DNA from: Nitrospira sp.
GTDB taxonomy: Bacteria > Nitrospirota > Nitrospiria > Nitrospirales > Nitrospiraceae
Reading direction: 5' to 3'
DNA length: 5,086 bases
NCBI GenBank assembly: GCA_020697375.1
Contig: JAJFBJ010000192.1
Coordinates: forward strand, 1 to 5,086
In this document: positions 1-4,820 of the stretch, piece by piece
How positions within the stretch are numbered: position 1 is the first letter of the stretch
How the letters are laid out: every line of letters begins with the position of its first letter
Position numbers and translations under genes: made by a program
Notes under the pieces: model-generated
The model's database searches: none
What the model saw: the letters and a program-made list of their open reading frames with translations, nothing else
What the model was told of the DNA's origin: nothing

Positions 1-1
1 G

Positions 2-760
2 GCCTTTGAGGCGGCCGTGAGCGAGACTGATCGTCAGGCCGACTTGCTGCGTGCCGATACCAAACGAGCGGCCGGGTTGGAGGAATGCTCGGTTCGCATT
101 GAGCAGATGGAGCTGCGCCGGAAGGAGCTGGCCCGCGAGATGGCCGCTCTGAGCGCGCGTCGCGGAGAGTTACAAGCGGCCTGGATGCAACGTCTCACAC
201 AGAACGGGCTGCCCGGCCTCGACCCGGAGACGTTACGTGAATGGCAGGGGCGGCGGCATGAGGCGTTGCAGTTGGCCGAGCGGCTGACTGCCATGCGCCT
301 TGATCGTGATCGGCTGCTGGCTGAGACGGGAAGAACGGCATCGAGCATTGCCGAAGGCCTGCGAAGAGTCGGGCATCCCGTCACTGAGACGAGAGCGGGA
401 GCGGTCGACGTGCTGCCTCAGCTGATCGAACAGGCCGTCCGATGGGAGCAGCTTGCGACCGAGGCTGACGCTGAGCACCAGGCCCGGACAAAGACGGTTC
501 GAATGCAGCAGAGCGACCGGGAGAAGGTCGGTCGTCTGCTCGCCGAGACCGAAGCCGAACGGCAGCGCCACCTGTCCGCGCTGCAGGAGTGGCATGCCAG
601 GCGCAGCTACAGGCCCTGGTCGATGACTTCATCACTCAAGCAGGTCAGGTGGCGGCGTTGCTTGGGGAGCCGGTCCCGACTGTCCTGGATGACTTTGCGG
701 ATCGCTTGCGCAAGCGCCTGCTGGTCTCGCGCGAGCACCATCAAGAGGGCCACGCCTTGA
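2..760 (+). CDS. SMC/YhaN-like AAA ATPase, central coiled-coil part (5' partial, frameshifted)
   Basis: This frame is open from the first bases of the window, so the gene begins upstream; the GTG at 17 is only an internal codon. The translation is rich in Glu, Arg, Gln, Ala and Leu with heptad-like spacing, typical of the long coiled-coil arm of SMC/RecN/YhaN-type ATPases. No Walker A is visible, as expected if it lies in the missing N-terminus. Coiled-coil character holds to about 597 (ending near LQEWHA). It then changes to an implausible Arg/Trp/Ser-rich stretch and stops at 758-760, while the natural continuation is in the -1 frame. I read this as the upstream half of one gene whose C-terminal ATPase half is at 589-1677. 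Family members usually work with an SbcD/YhaO-like nuclease in DNA end processing or repair; that partner is not in the window. Confidence 0.75.
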   Translation, partial: AFEAAVSETDRQADLLRADTKRAAGLEECSVRIEQMELRRKELAREMAALSARRGELQAAWMQRLTQNGLPGLDPETLREWQGRRHEALQLAERLTAMRLDRDRLLAETGRTASSIAEGLRRVGHPVTETRAGAVDVLPQLIEQAVRWEQLATEADAEHQARTKTVRMQQSDREKVGRLLAETEAERQRHLSALQEWHARRSYRPWSMTSSLKQVRWRRCLGSRSRLSWMTLRIACASACWSRASTIKRATP

Positions 761-1677
761 TTCGTGACCGGAGCAGGGCGCAGGAGAAGAAGCGCCAAGC
801 CGAGTCGGAGCAGGTCACGCAGGCAACCCTGCTGGCTGGATTGTGCGCACGTGCGAGGGGCGCGACGATCGAGCGGCTTCCTGAATTGGAAGAGCAGGCG
901 GCGAGGAAGCGTGAGGTGCGGCAATCGCTCACGCTGCTACGCCGGCAACTGGCCGTCGCCTCCTCACGCGTTGAGGATGAGCTTCGTGCAAGCCTCTCCG
1001 GCCTGGATGCCCTCGCCATCGAAAGTGAGCGCGATCGTTGCCGCGCCGAGATCGAGCGGCGCGAGCAGGAGCAGGCCTCCGCGCGGCAGGCCGAGGAACA
1101 GGCCAGGCGGGCTTTGGAGGCCATCGACGCCTCCGATCGCGCCGCCATGGCACGTGAGGCCATGGAATCGGCTGCGGCGCGTTACCGCTCGGCGATCAGA
1201 CCCTGGGCCAGGTTGAAGCTGGCGCGGGCGCTATTACAGGAGGCCTTGAATCGTTTTCGAGAACGGGCGCAGGCTCCCATGGTCTCCGCCGCGTCCGGAT
1301 ATTTTTCGCTCATTACCGGCAGCGCCTATGAACGGCTGATCACGGACGAGGGGGAAGGCCAGCCGGTACTCTGCGCCCAGCGCGTTGGCGGAGCTCGAAT
1401 CAAGATCGAGGAAATGAGCGAAGGCACGGCGGATCAGTTGTATCTCGCCCTACGGTTGGCGGCGTTGGAATTGCGGCGTTCGTCTCATCCTCAGATGCCG
1501 CTCGTGCTTGACGACGCACTCATCACGTCCGACGACGAGCGCGCGGCCAACATCCTGCGGGCGCTGGCCCGATTCGCCGAGGGCGGGCAGGTCATGATTT
1601 TCACGCACCATCGCCATCTCCTGGACGTAGCCCGCGCTGCTCTCGGCGAAGAGGGCTTTGTCGCTCATACCTTGTGA
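589..1677 (+). CDS. SMC/YhaN-like AAA ATPase, C-terminal ATPase part (second frame of the frameshifted gene)
   Basis: The first usable start in this frame is a GTG at 589 without a convincing ribosome binding site, and the frame is open back to a TGA at 466, so this is probably not an independent gene. After about 200 residues of coiled coil comes the C-terminal half of an ABC-type head. It has an ABC-signature-like segment EMSEGTADQLYLALRLA from about 1411, a Walker B PLVLDDA at about 1498-1518, a D-loop-like SDDER just after, and an H-loop-like MIFTHH at about 1594-1611. The layout matches the ends of YhaN/RecF/SMC-like ATPases, which dimerise head to head to hydrolyse ATP during DNA double-strand break or end processing. 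All C-terminal motifs look intact, so a single-base correction near 598 would restore one full protein. A sequencing error, a recent mutation and a genuine split are all possible. Confidence 0.8.
   Translation: MACQAQLQALVDDFITQAGQVAALLGEPVPTVLDDFADRLRKRLLVSREHHQEGHALIRDRSRAQEKKRQAESEQVTQATLLAGLCARARGATIERLPELEEQAARKREVRQSLTLLRRQLAVASSRVEDELRASLSGLDALAIESERDRCRAEIERREQEQASARQAEEQARRALEAIDASDRAAMAREAMESAAARYRSAIRPWARLKLARALLQEALNRFRERAQAPMVSAASGYFSLITGSAYERLITDEGEGQPVLCAQRVGGARIKIEEMSEGTADQLYLALRLAALELRRSSHPQMPLVLDDALITSDDERAANILRALARFAEGGQVMIFTHHRHLLDVARAALGEEGFVAHTL
596..600 (+). other. Probable frameshift site inside the SMC/YhaN-like gene
   Basis: Coding character moves from frame 2 to frame 1 here, a -1 shift equal to loss of one base. 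Adding one C in the GCCAG run would read EWHA followed by QAQLQALVDDF, a smooth coiled-coil continuation. I see no slippery heptamer of the X-XXY-YYZ type nearby, so programmed frameshifting is unlikely. The exact base cannot be fixed, because both frames are open over about 469-757. Confidence 0.6.
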
Positions 1678-1690
1678 GGCAGGAGAACTC

Positions 1691-1708
1691 ATGGAGGACA
1701 GAATGTGA
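1691..1708 (+). pseudogene. Abortive five-codon start, possible remnant of a lost downstream gene
   Basis: A good Shine-Dalgarno sequence (AGGAG, 1681-1685) sits five bases before ATG 1691, 13 bases after the stop of the ATPase gene. This is the arrangement expected for the next gene of an operon. The frame encodes only MEDRM before TGA at 1706-1708. The stop falls at the left edge of the Nitrospira-like repeat that begins near 1703. A gene start cut off by insertion or deletion at the repeat would explain this. Chance, or a small leader peptide, cannot be excluded. Confidence 0.25.
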
Positions 1709-1792
1709 GACAGGCTCTTTCCTCATGGGCGTACGTTGAGCCTCTGAGTGATGCGAGAACAAAGCCGGCGGCCATTTTCAACATCCTGCTAC
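1703..1792 (+). repeat. Nitrospira-like dispersed intergenic repeat (single copy in window)
   Basis: The stretch holds GTACGTTGAGCCTCTGAG and, slightly further on, GATGCGAGAACAAAG and a TTTTCAACATCCTGCTA segment. Read in the GTG 1705 frame it gives YVEPLSDARTKPAAIFNILL. I recall near-identical phrases (SDARTKLADFFSILL and similar) from spurious small ORFs scattered between genes in Nitrospira genomes, which suggests a dispersed non-coding repeat. A short AGGCTC/GAGCCT inverted pair (1712-1717 and 1738-1743) lies inside. Only one copy is in this window, so repetitiveness is not shown here; the boundaries are approximate. Confidence 0.35.
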
Positions 1793-2383
1793 TCAAAGAC
1801 TCTCGCAATGCGATCCGCTGCTCGATCGGCAGGAACAATCCAGGCAGCCGTGGAGCGCACAGGTCCCGCAGGCCTGTTCTATCCGGCGGCGCAGTGCTTT
1901 TCGGGCCCGATGGACCCGCACTGCCGCATTCTCCGCGGTAATGCCTGATTGGTTTGCCAGGTCGGTCAACTTACCTTCCTCCAGATCCACGATCCGCAAT
2001 GCCTCGCGATACTCCGGCTTGAGGGTCGTGAGAAGGCGGGACACACATTGACAGATCTCCTGCCGCAACTCCGCTTCGGGCTCCTGGATGTCCGGAAAGT
2101 CTCGGTCCCAAATTGCCATGGCTCGTTCGGCGGCGGAGCGGTGGCGGTAATGGTCGATCACGGCGTTGCGCAGGATTCGATAGAACCATGCCACGACCTT
2201 TTCTTCCGGCACGCCGGCTCCACGCTCCAATCCACGGGTAAAGGCCGCTTGCAGAATATCCTCGGCGGCTGCCTTGGATTCGACGCGCCGTTCCAGAAAT
2301 GCCAGAAATGCGCGATGTCCTTCCACCAGTTGTGCAATGGCTTCGGGCGATAGGGATGGAGAGGCGTTCTGTTCGATGCTCAT
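1793..2383 (-). CDS. ECF-type sigma-70 factor with cysteine-rich C-terminal tail
   Basis: This 196-residue protein has the two-domain layout of an extracytoplasmic-function sigma factor, which directs RNA polymerase to a small set of stress promoters. Region 2 spans roughly residues 23-90, with AEDILQAAF and the DNA-melting/-10 segment around WFYRILRNAVIDHYR (66-80). Region 4 spans roughly 108-168, ending in the helix-turn-helix and VRVHRARKALRRR. A tail follows with C172, C175, H178, C180, C183 and C185 (CGTCALHGCLDCSC), plus C193; two further cysteines are at 111 and 113. From memory, this tail and the C-x-C are typical of one ECF subgroup and may bind metal or sense redox state. That is inference. 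The ATG at 2383 is the only upstream choice because an in-frame stop lies three codons before it; its ribosome binding site is weak. No anti-sigma gene follows, so the sigma factor may be self-sensing. The gene is divergent from the Cys-rich small gene. Confidence 0.9.
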   Translation of the reverse strand: MSIEQNASPSLSPEAIAQLVEGHRAFLAFLERRVESKAAAEDILQAAFTRGLERGAGVPEEKVVAWFYRILRNAVIDHYRHRSAAERAMAIWDRDFPDIQEPEAELRQEICQCVSRLLTTLKPEYREALRIVDLEEGKLTDLANQSGITAENAAVRVHRARKALRRRIEQACGTCALHGCLDCSCRSSSGSHCESL

Positions 2384-2413
2384 GCTGGCAGGTTACCACG
2401 CCGCTCACGGGAC

Positions 2414-2440
2414 TGTAAGGTTTTCATGGCACATGCGTCA
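2414..2440 (+). promoter_or_regulatory. Candidate ECF-type promoter facing the Cys-rich small gene
   Basis: TGTAAGG (2414-2420) and CGTCA (2436-2440) are separated by 15 bases. This resembles ECF promoters with a TGTAA(C/G)-like -35 and a CGTC-like -10. It lies in the 107-bp divergent gap, about 50 bases upstream of ATG 2491, so the adjacent sigma factor could drive it. This is a match by eye only; such short motifs arise by chance. Confidence 0.35.
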
Positions 2441-2490
2441 GCATCATTGACAGCGCAATCACGCGCTGACATTTCCAAAGGAGACCTACG

Positions 2491-2652
2491 ATGGCCGATC
2501 CAAACAATGCCGGCTCACAGAACGCCGCTGATGCGAGTTGCTGCGGAACCTGCGATTGCGGGACCTGTTCCTGCGGTTGCCGGAAACACGCATGCCGCTG
2601 CGGGGAAAGCGGTTGCCAATGTGGTTGCAGGAAGCGCGTTGCCGGCCGGTAA
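2491..2652 (+). CDS. Small cysteine-rich, metallothionein-like protein (53 aa)
   Basis: ATG 2491 is preceded by a strong ribosome binding site (AAAGGAGA, 2477-2484). The frame encodes 53 residues and ends at TAA 2650-2652. Twelve of the residues are cysteine (positions 17, 18, 21, 23, 26, 28, 30, 35, 37, 42, 44, 46), mostly as C-x-C and C-G-T-C, with one histidine (H33). The motif C-x-C-G-C-R-K occurs twice, 16 residues apart (26-32 and 42-48), which suggests internal duplication. The first 16 residues are polar and cysteine-free and do not look like a signal peptide, so a cytosolic role is likely. The pattern fits a metallothionein-type binder of soft metals such as Cu, Zn or Cd, or a Cys-rich redox buffer. 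I do not recognise a named family. The divergent ECF sigma factor has a similar CGTC cluster, which supports linked regulation. Strong points are the ribosome binding site, the cysteine pattern and the hairpin after the stop. Confidence 0.8.
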   Translation: MADPNNAGSQNAADASCCGTCDCGTCSCGCRKHACRCGESGCQCGCRKRVAGR

Positions 2653-2660
2653 TCTGATGT

Positions 2661-2691
2661 GCCTCGCCCATCGAATTGCGGTGGGCGAGGT
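2661..2691 (+). terminator. Strong stem-loop after the Cys-rich gene, possible terminator or 3' stabiliser
   Basis: A 13-pair stem (2661-2673 with 2679-2691, including two G-U pairs) closes a five-base AATTG loop, eight bases after the stop codon. The core CCTCGCCCA/TGGGCGAGG is perfect. No T-run follows on either strand, so it is not a classical Rho-independent terminator. It may still end or protect the short transcript. Confidence 0.5.
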
Positions 2692-2730
2692 CAGAAACAA
2701 CCCCGTCACTCCTGTCGCCCATCCCGAAGA

Positions 2731-2759
2731 TTGATGACACCTCGTCGGTCGCGTATCAT
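2731..2759 (+). promoter_or_regulatory. Candidate sigma-70 promoter for the methyltransferase-hemerythrin pair
   Basis: TTGATG (2731-2736) and TATCAT (2754-2759) are separated by 17 bases, giving four of six and five of six matches to the housekeeping consensus. The predicted start of transcription is about 30 bases before ATG 2797. Its position after the stem-loop at 2661-2691 suggests the two downstream genes form a transcription unit separate from the Cys-rich gene. Confidence 0.45.
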
Positions 2760-2796
2760 GCATTCATAAGTCATCGGTCATCAAAAGGTTGGATCC

Positions 2797-3258
2797 ATGC
2801 ATGTGCTCGACTTAAAGGTTCCTCCTCTCGCACTCGTTCTGCTTGTGGGCGGCGTCATGTGGATTGTCGCATGGGCGGTGCCGGCCTTTGTCTTTGCGTT
2901 TCCCGCGCGCAGCCTTTTCGCAATGGCAGCGGTTGCCGCCGGTGCAGCCATCGCCGGGACGGGCATCGTGTCATTCAGGCGAGCCAAGACGACCGTCAAC
3001 CCCATGAAGCCGGAATCCTCGTCGGCTCTGGTTCAGTCCGGCATCTACAGACTGACGCGCAATCCGATGTATCTGGGCTTCCTGTTGATCCTGCTCGGGT
3101 GGGCCATATTTCTCTCGAATGCACTGGCCTTCCTGCTTCTTCCCGCGTTCGTCTGGTACATGAATCGCTTTCAAATCGAGCCGGAGGAACGGGCGCTCAC
3201 CTCATTGTTCGGGCAGACGTTCCTGTCCTATCGATCCGGGGTGCGAAGATGGATATAA
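2797..3258 (+). CDS. Isoprenylcysteine carboxyl methyltransferase-family integral membrane protein
   Basis: This 153-residue protein is strongly hydrophobic, with membrane segments at about 11-35, 40-60 and a hairpin at 93-122. The C-terminal half carries the family signature of SAM-dependent membrane methyltransferases (ICMT/PEMT-like). It has VQSGIYRLTRNPMYLGF at 79-95, then IEPEERAL at 127-134 and FGQTFLSYRSGVRRW at 138-152, matching the usual E-E...FG..Y..Y...V.RW ending. Bacterial members lack prenylated protein substrates, and their true acceptors are mostly unknown, so the reaction should be called only probable methyl transfer at the inner membrane. Length is normal for short bacterial members. 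The start ATG 2797 has an AAAGG-like site at 2784-2788. The 3' end overlaps the hemerythrin gene by 10 nt, so the two are probably cotranscribed and translationally coupled. Confidence 0.85.
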   Translation: MHVLDLKVPPLALVLLVGGVMWIVAWAVPAFVFAFPARSLFAMAAVAAGAAIAGTGIVSFRRAKTTVNPMKPESSSALVQSGIYRLTRNPMYLGFLLILLGWAIFLSNALAFLLLPAFVWYMNRFQIEPEERALTSLFGQTFLSYRSGVRRWI

Positions 3259-3758
3259 GGCTACTTGAGGATTTTCTAACGGAGGACCATCGGCGACTCG
3301 ATACCCTGCTTGATTCGGTCATGGCCGATTCGGACAAGGTCGATGGAGCAGCATACGACCGGTTCCGCGCCGGTCTCCTTCGGCACATCGGTATGGAAGA
3401 AAAGATCCTGTTGCCTGCCGCCCAGCGATTGCGAGGCGGAGAATCGCTGCCGATTGCGACGAAACTGCGGCTTGATCATGGAGCGCTTGCGTCATTGCTC
3501 ATGCCCACTCCCACTGCCGCCATCCTTGCAAAGATCCGTGGCATTCTCGCGGACCACAATGGGTTGGAGGAAGGTCGGGACGGCCTGTATGAAATCTGCG
3601 ACAAATTGGCCGGCGTAGAATCCGCCCAACTTCTGGCCACTCTCCGCGCCGCACCGGAGGTGAACGTGATGCCGCCGTCCGATAGCCCGACTGCGATGAA
3701 TGCGGTGCGCCGCGCGCTGGAGCGAGCCGGTTATGCGGGGTTGGAGAGTTGTAAGTGA
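3249..3758 (+). CDS. Hemerythrin (HHE) domain-containing protein
   Basis: This 169-residue protein contains one hemerythrin-like four-helix bundle at about residues 1-122. The expected diiron ligands are all visible: H14 (EDHRRLD), H46 and E50 (HIGMEE), H77 (LDHGAL), and H103 and E107 (DHNGLEE). Proteins of this type bind a non-heme diiron centre and serve in oxygen, nitric oxide, iron or redox sensing and storage; which one cannot be told here. A C-terminal extension (about 123-169) ends in a predicted helix, MNAVRRALERAGY, of unknown role. The frame is open upstream to 2676, but the ATG at 3249 is chosen because the domain begins right there and the upstream part is the other frame of the methyltransferase gene. 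It overlaps that gene by 10 nt, and only a weak GGGG ribosome binding site precedes it, which suggests coupling. It converges with the oxygenase gene 58 bp away. Confidence 0.88.
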   Translation: MDIRLLEDFLTEDHRRLDTLLDSVMADSDKVDGAAYDRFRAGLLRHIGMEEKILLPAAQRLRGGESLPIATKLRLDHGALASLLMPTPTAAILAKIRGILADHNGLEEGRDGLYEICDKLAGVESAQLLATLRAAPEVNVMPPSDSPTAMNAVRRALERAGYAGLESCK

Positions 3759-3792
3759 GAGGGAGGTGAGGAGCTTACGCGATCGTGACTAT

Positions 3793-3810
3793 CGCCGGGA
3801 GCATCCGGCG
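3793..3810. terminator. Small GC stem-loop between convergent genes
   Basis: CGCCGG (3793-3798) and CCGGCG (3805-3810) form a six-pair stem with a six-base loop in the 58-bp gap between the convergent hemerythrin and oxygenase genes. No T-tract is present on either side, so termination activity is only suggested by the position. Confidence 0.25.
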
Positions 3811-3816
3811 CGCCTA

Positions 3817-4524
3817 TCAGCGAACCCCATGAACCGCTTCTGCTCGGCTTCCGTTTGGAAACCGCCGGCCTAAAACAGGATCGAGGTTGAACGCCACGCT
3901 GATGCGGGGCCCATGTCCGCGATAGATATTCACGGCGTGAAACAGCCATCCGGGAAACAGTACACATTGGCCCGTTGATGGAGTGAAGGCGATATTTTTG
4001 CCGGCATCATGCAGTTCCGGCATGCTGTAACTGAGATAGGGTGCCAGCATGCGCGGCAAGCAGCCTCGCGGGTCATAAAGTTGGAGCTCTCCTCCGCGCT
4101 CCTTGGCTGAGGATACGTCTCCCACATCCACGTAATAGACTCCTGCCCAAAAGCTGCCGGGATGGGAATGGGCTGCATTGCTGCCGCCGTTTCGTTGCAC
4201 GTTGGCCCAGACTTCGACCACTTGCCAGTCGGGCCTGCAGTCGGAGTGACCCGACCGTTCGGAAAAAGCCGTGACCTGTTTTGCCACCTCGATGACCGGA
4301 CCGAATAATTTCTTCAGCGGTCCTCTCGCCCATTCCAGCATCGTGAGGTCGTGAGGCGACGACCATCCGACGACCTCGTAATCCGAGTATGTCGGCACGG
4401 AGGCCTCTCGTTGTAGAATCATTTCAGCCAGTTCTGCGTTGATATGTTCGTGAGAGGCGGGGGTGAATACCAGCAGAGGCGTGGAAAAAAGAGGGCTGAT
4501 GCTGATTTCGATCTCGGTCGGCAT
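3817..4524 (-). CDS. Putative 2OG-Fe(II) oxygenase, TIGR02466-like
   Basis: The product is 235 residues from ATG 4524. That start is preferred over an upstream in-frame GTG at 4548 because a GGGAG ribosome binding site lies seven to eight bases before it and the family start (PLFSTPLLVF) follows directly. The second half has the jelly-roll signature of the family: NAAHSHPGSFWAGVYYVD (116-133), GGELQLYDPRG (144-154), FTPSTGQCVLFPGWLFHAV (180-198) and PRISVAFNLD (206-215). By analogy with 2-oxoglutarate/Fe(II) enzymes, H119 or H121 and H196 are likely iron ligands and R207 a likely 2OG-binding residue. The acidic ligand is not obvious. The substrate is unknown; such proteins are found across bacteria and phages. 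No signal peptide is seen, so it should be cytosolic. It is divergent from the OsmC gene across a region rich in inverted repeats. Confidence 0.82.
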   Translation of the reverse strand: MPTEIEISISPLFSTPLLVFTPASHEHINAELAEMILQREASVPTYSDYEVVGWSSPHDLTMLEWARGPLKKLFGPVIEVAKQVTAFSERSGHSDCRPDWQVVEVWANVQRNGGSNAAHSHPGSFWAGVYYVDVGDVSSAKERGGELQLYDPRGCLPRMLAPYLSYSMPELHDAGKNIAFTPSTGQCVLFPGWLFHAVNIYRGHGPRISVAFNLDPVLGRRFPNGSRAEAVHGVR

Positions 4525-4611
4525 GGAATGGCTCCCGGAGGGCTCCACGACCGTCGACGGCGCGTACCGTAACGTTTGAATAGAGGCAAGTCAAGCGATT
4601 GGCCGCATTTT

Positions 4612-4660
4612 CTAGGGAAAAAGGCTTGCTAGCAGAGGCCTAACCAGGGAATTTCCCTAG
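4612..4660. repeat. Inverted repeat CTAGGGAAA/TTTCCCTAG with nested palindromes
   Basis: CTAGGGAAA (4612-4620) is mirrored exactly by TTTCCCTAG (4652-4660). The right arm also forms AGGGAA-T-TTCCCT (4646-4658), so the AGGGAA half-site occurs three times, twice direct and once inverted. Inside lie the 8-bp palindrome TGCTAGCA (4627-4634) and an AGGC/GCCT pair (4622-4625, 4638-4641). The element sits between two divergent start codons, 88 bases upstream of ATG 4524. It could be an operator for a dimeric regulator or a cruciform-forming site. The binding protein is unknown. Confidence 0.5.
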
Positions 4661-4682
4661 GTTCAGACTGGGATGGTGCCGG

Positions 4683-4695
4683 GTGATCAAATCAC
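4683..4695. promoter_or_regulatory. Palindrome GTGAT-N3-ATCAC, possible operator
   Basis: A perfect five-base dyad with a three-base centre lies in the divergent region 126 bases before the OsmC start. It does not match the FNR (TTGAT-N4-ATCAA) or CRP (TGTGA-N6-TCACA) spacing. A regulator site is possible, but so is chance. Confidence 0.25.
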
Positions 4696-4704
4696 TCCAT
4701 GCAG

Positions 4705-4726
4705 ATTGTGCGTCAATAAACACAAT
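4705..4726. promoter_or_regulatory. Inverted repeat ATTGTG-N10-CACAAT, possible operator
   Basis: Perfect six-base arms are separated by ten bases, so their centres are 16 bases apart, about one and a half helical turns. It lies 95 bases upstream of the OsmC start. The symmetry is compatible with a dimeric repressor or activator site; no known consensus is recognised. Confidence 0.3.
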
Positions 4727-4820
4727 GGAATAGATGGCGCCAATCGACCGGAGAAAGAAGCAGTGCTTAGGCGGGAAGGTTCCTATTCGCTTCGACCGAA
4801 TGACAAAGATGGAGGTGCAC

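Noticed and set aside
580..620. Programmed -1 ribosomal frameshifting in the ATPase gene
   Set aside because: No slippery heptamer or obvious downstream structure was seen near the frame change.
741..1163. Minus-strand Ser/Arg/Ala-rich frame opposite the ATPase
   Set aside because: Its composition is that of the antisense of a GC-rich coiled-coil gene, and it has no domain character.
1705..1941. Plus-strand GTG frame of 78 residues with a GGAGG just upstream
   Set aside because: Its first part is the repeat-like sequence and the rest is antisense to the well-supported sigma gene; it does not resemble a protein.
2381..2397. GTAACC-N15-CGAA on the minus strand resembling a known ECF promoter
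   Set aside because: It would place the transcription start inside the sigma coding region, after its only possible start codon.
2426..2734. Plus-strand frame of 102 residues over the Cys-rich gene
   Set aside because: It has no good ribosome binding site, is Ala/Val low-complexity, and is a shadow of the Cys-rich frame at 2491-2652.
2676..3248. Long N-terminal extension of the hemerythrin frame
   Set aside because: It overlaps the methyltransferase in another frame and is Ser/Arg/Cys-rich without domain character; the hemerythrin domain begins exactly at ATG 3249.
4525..4548. GTG start adding eight residues to the oxygenase
   Set aside because: The ATG at 4524 has the better-placed GGGAG site and matches the usual N-terminus of the family; GTG remains a minor alternative.
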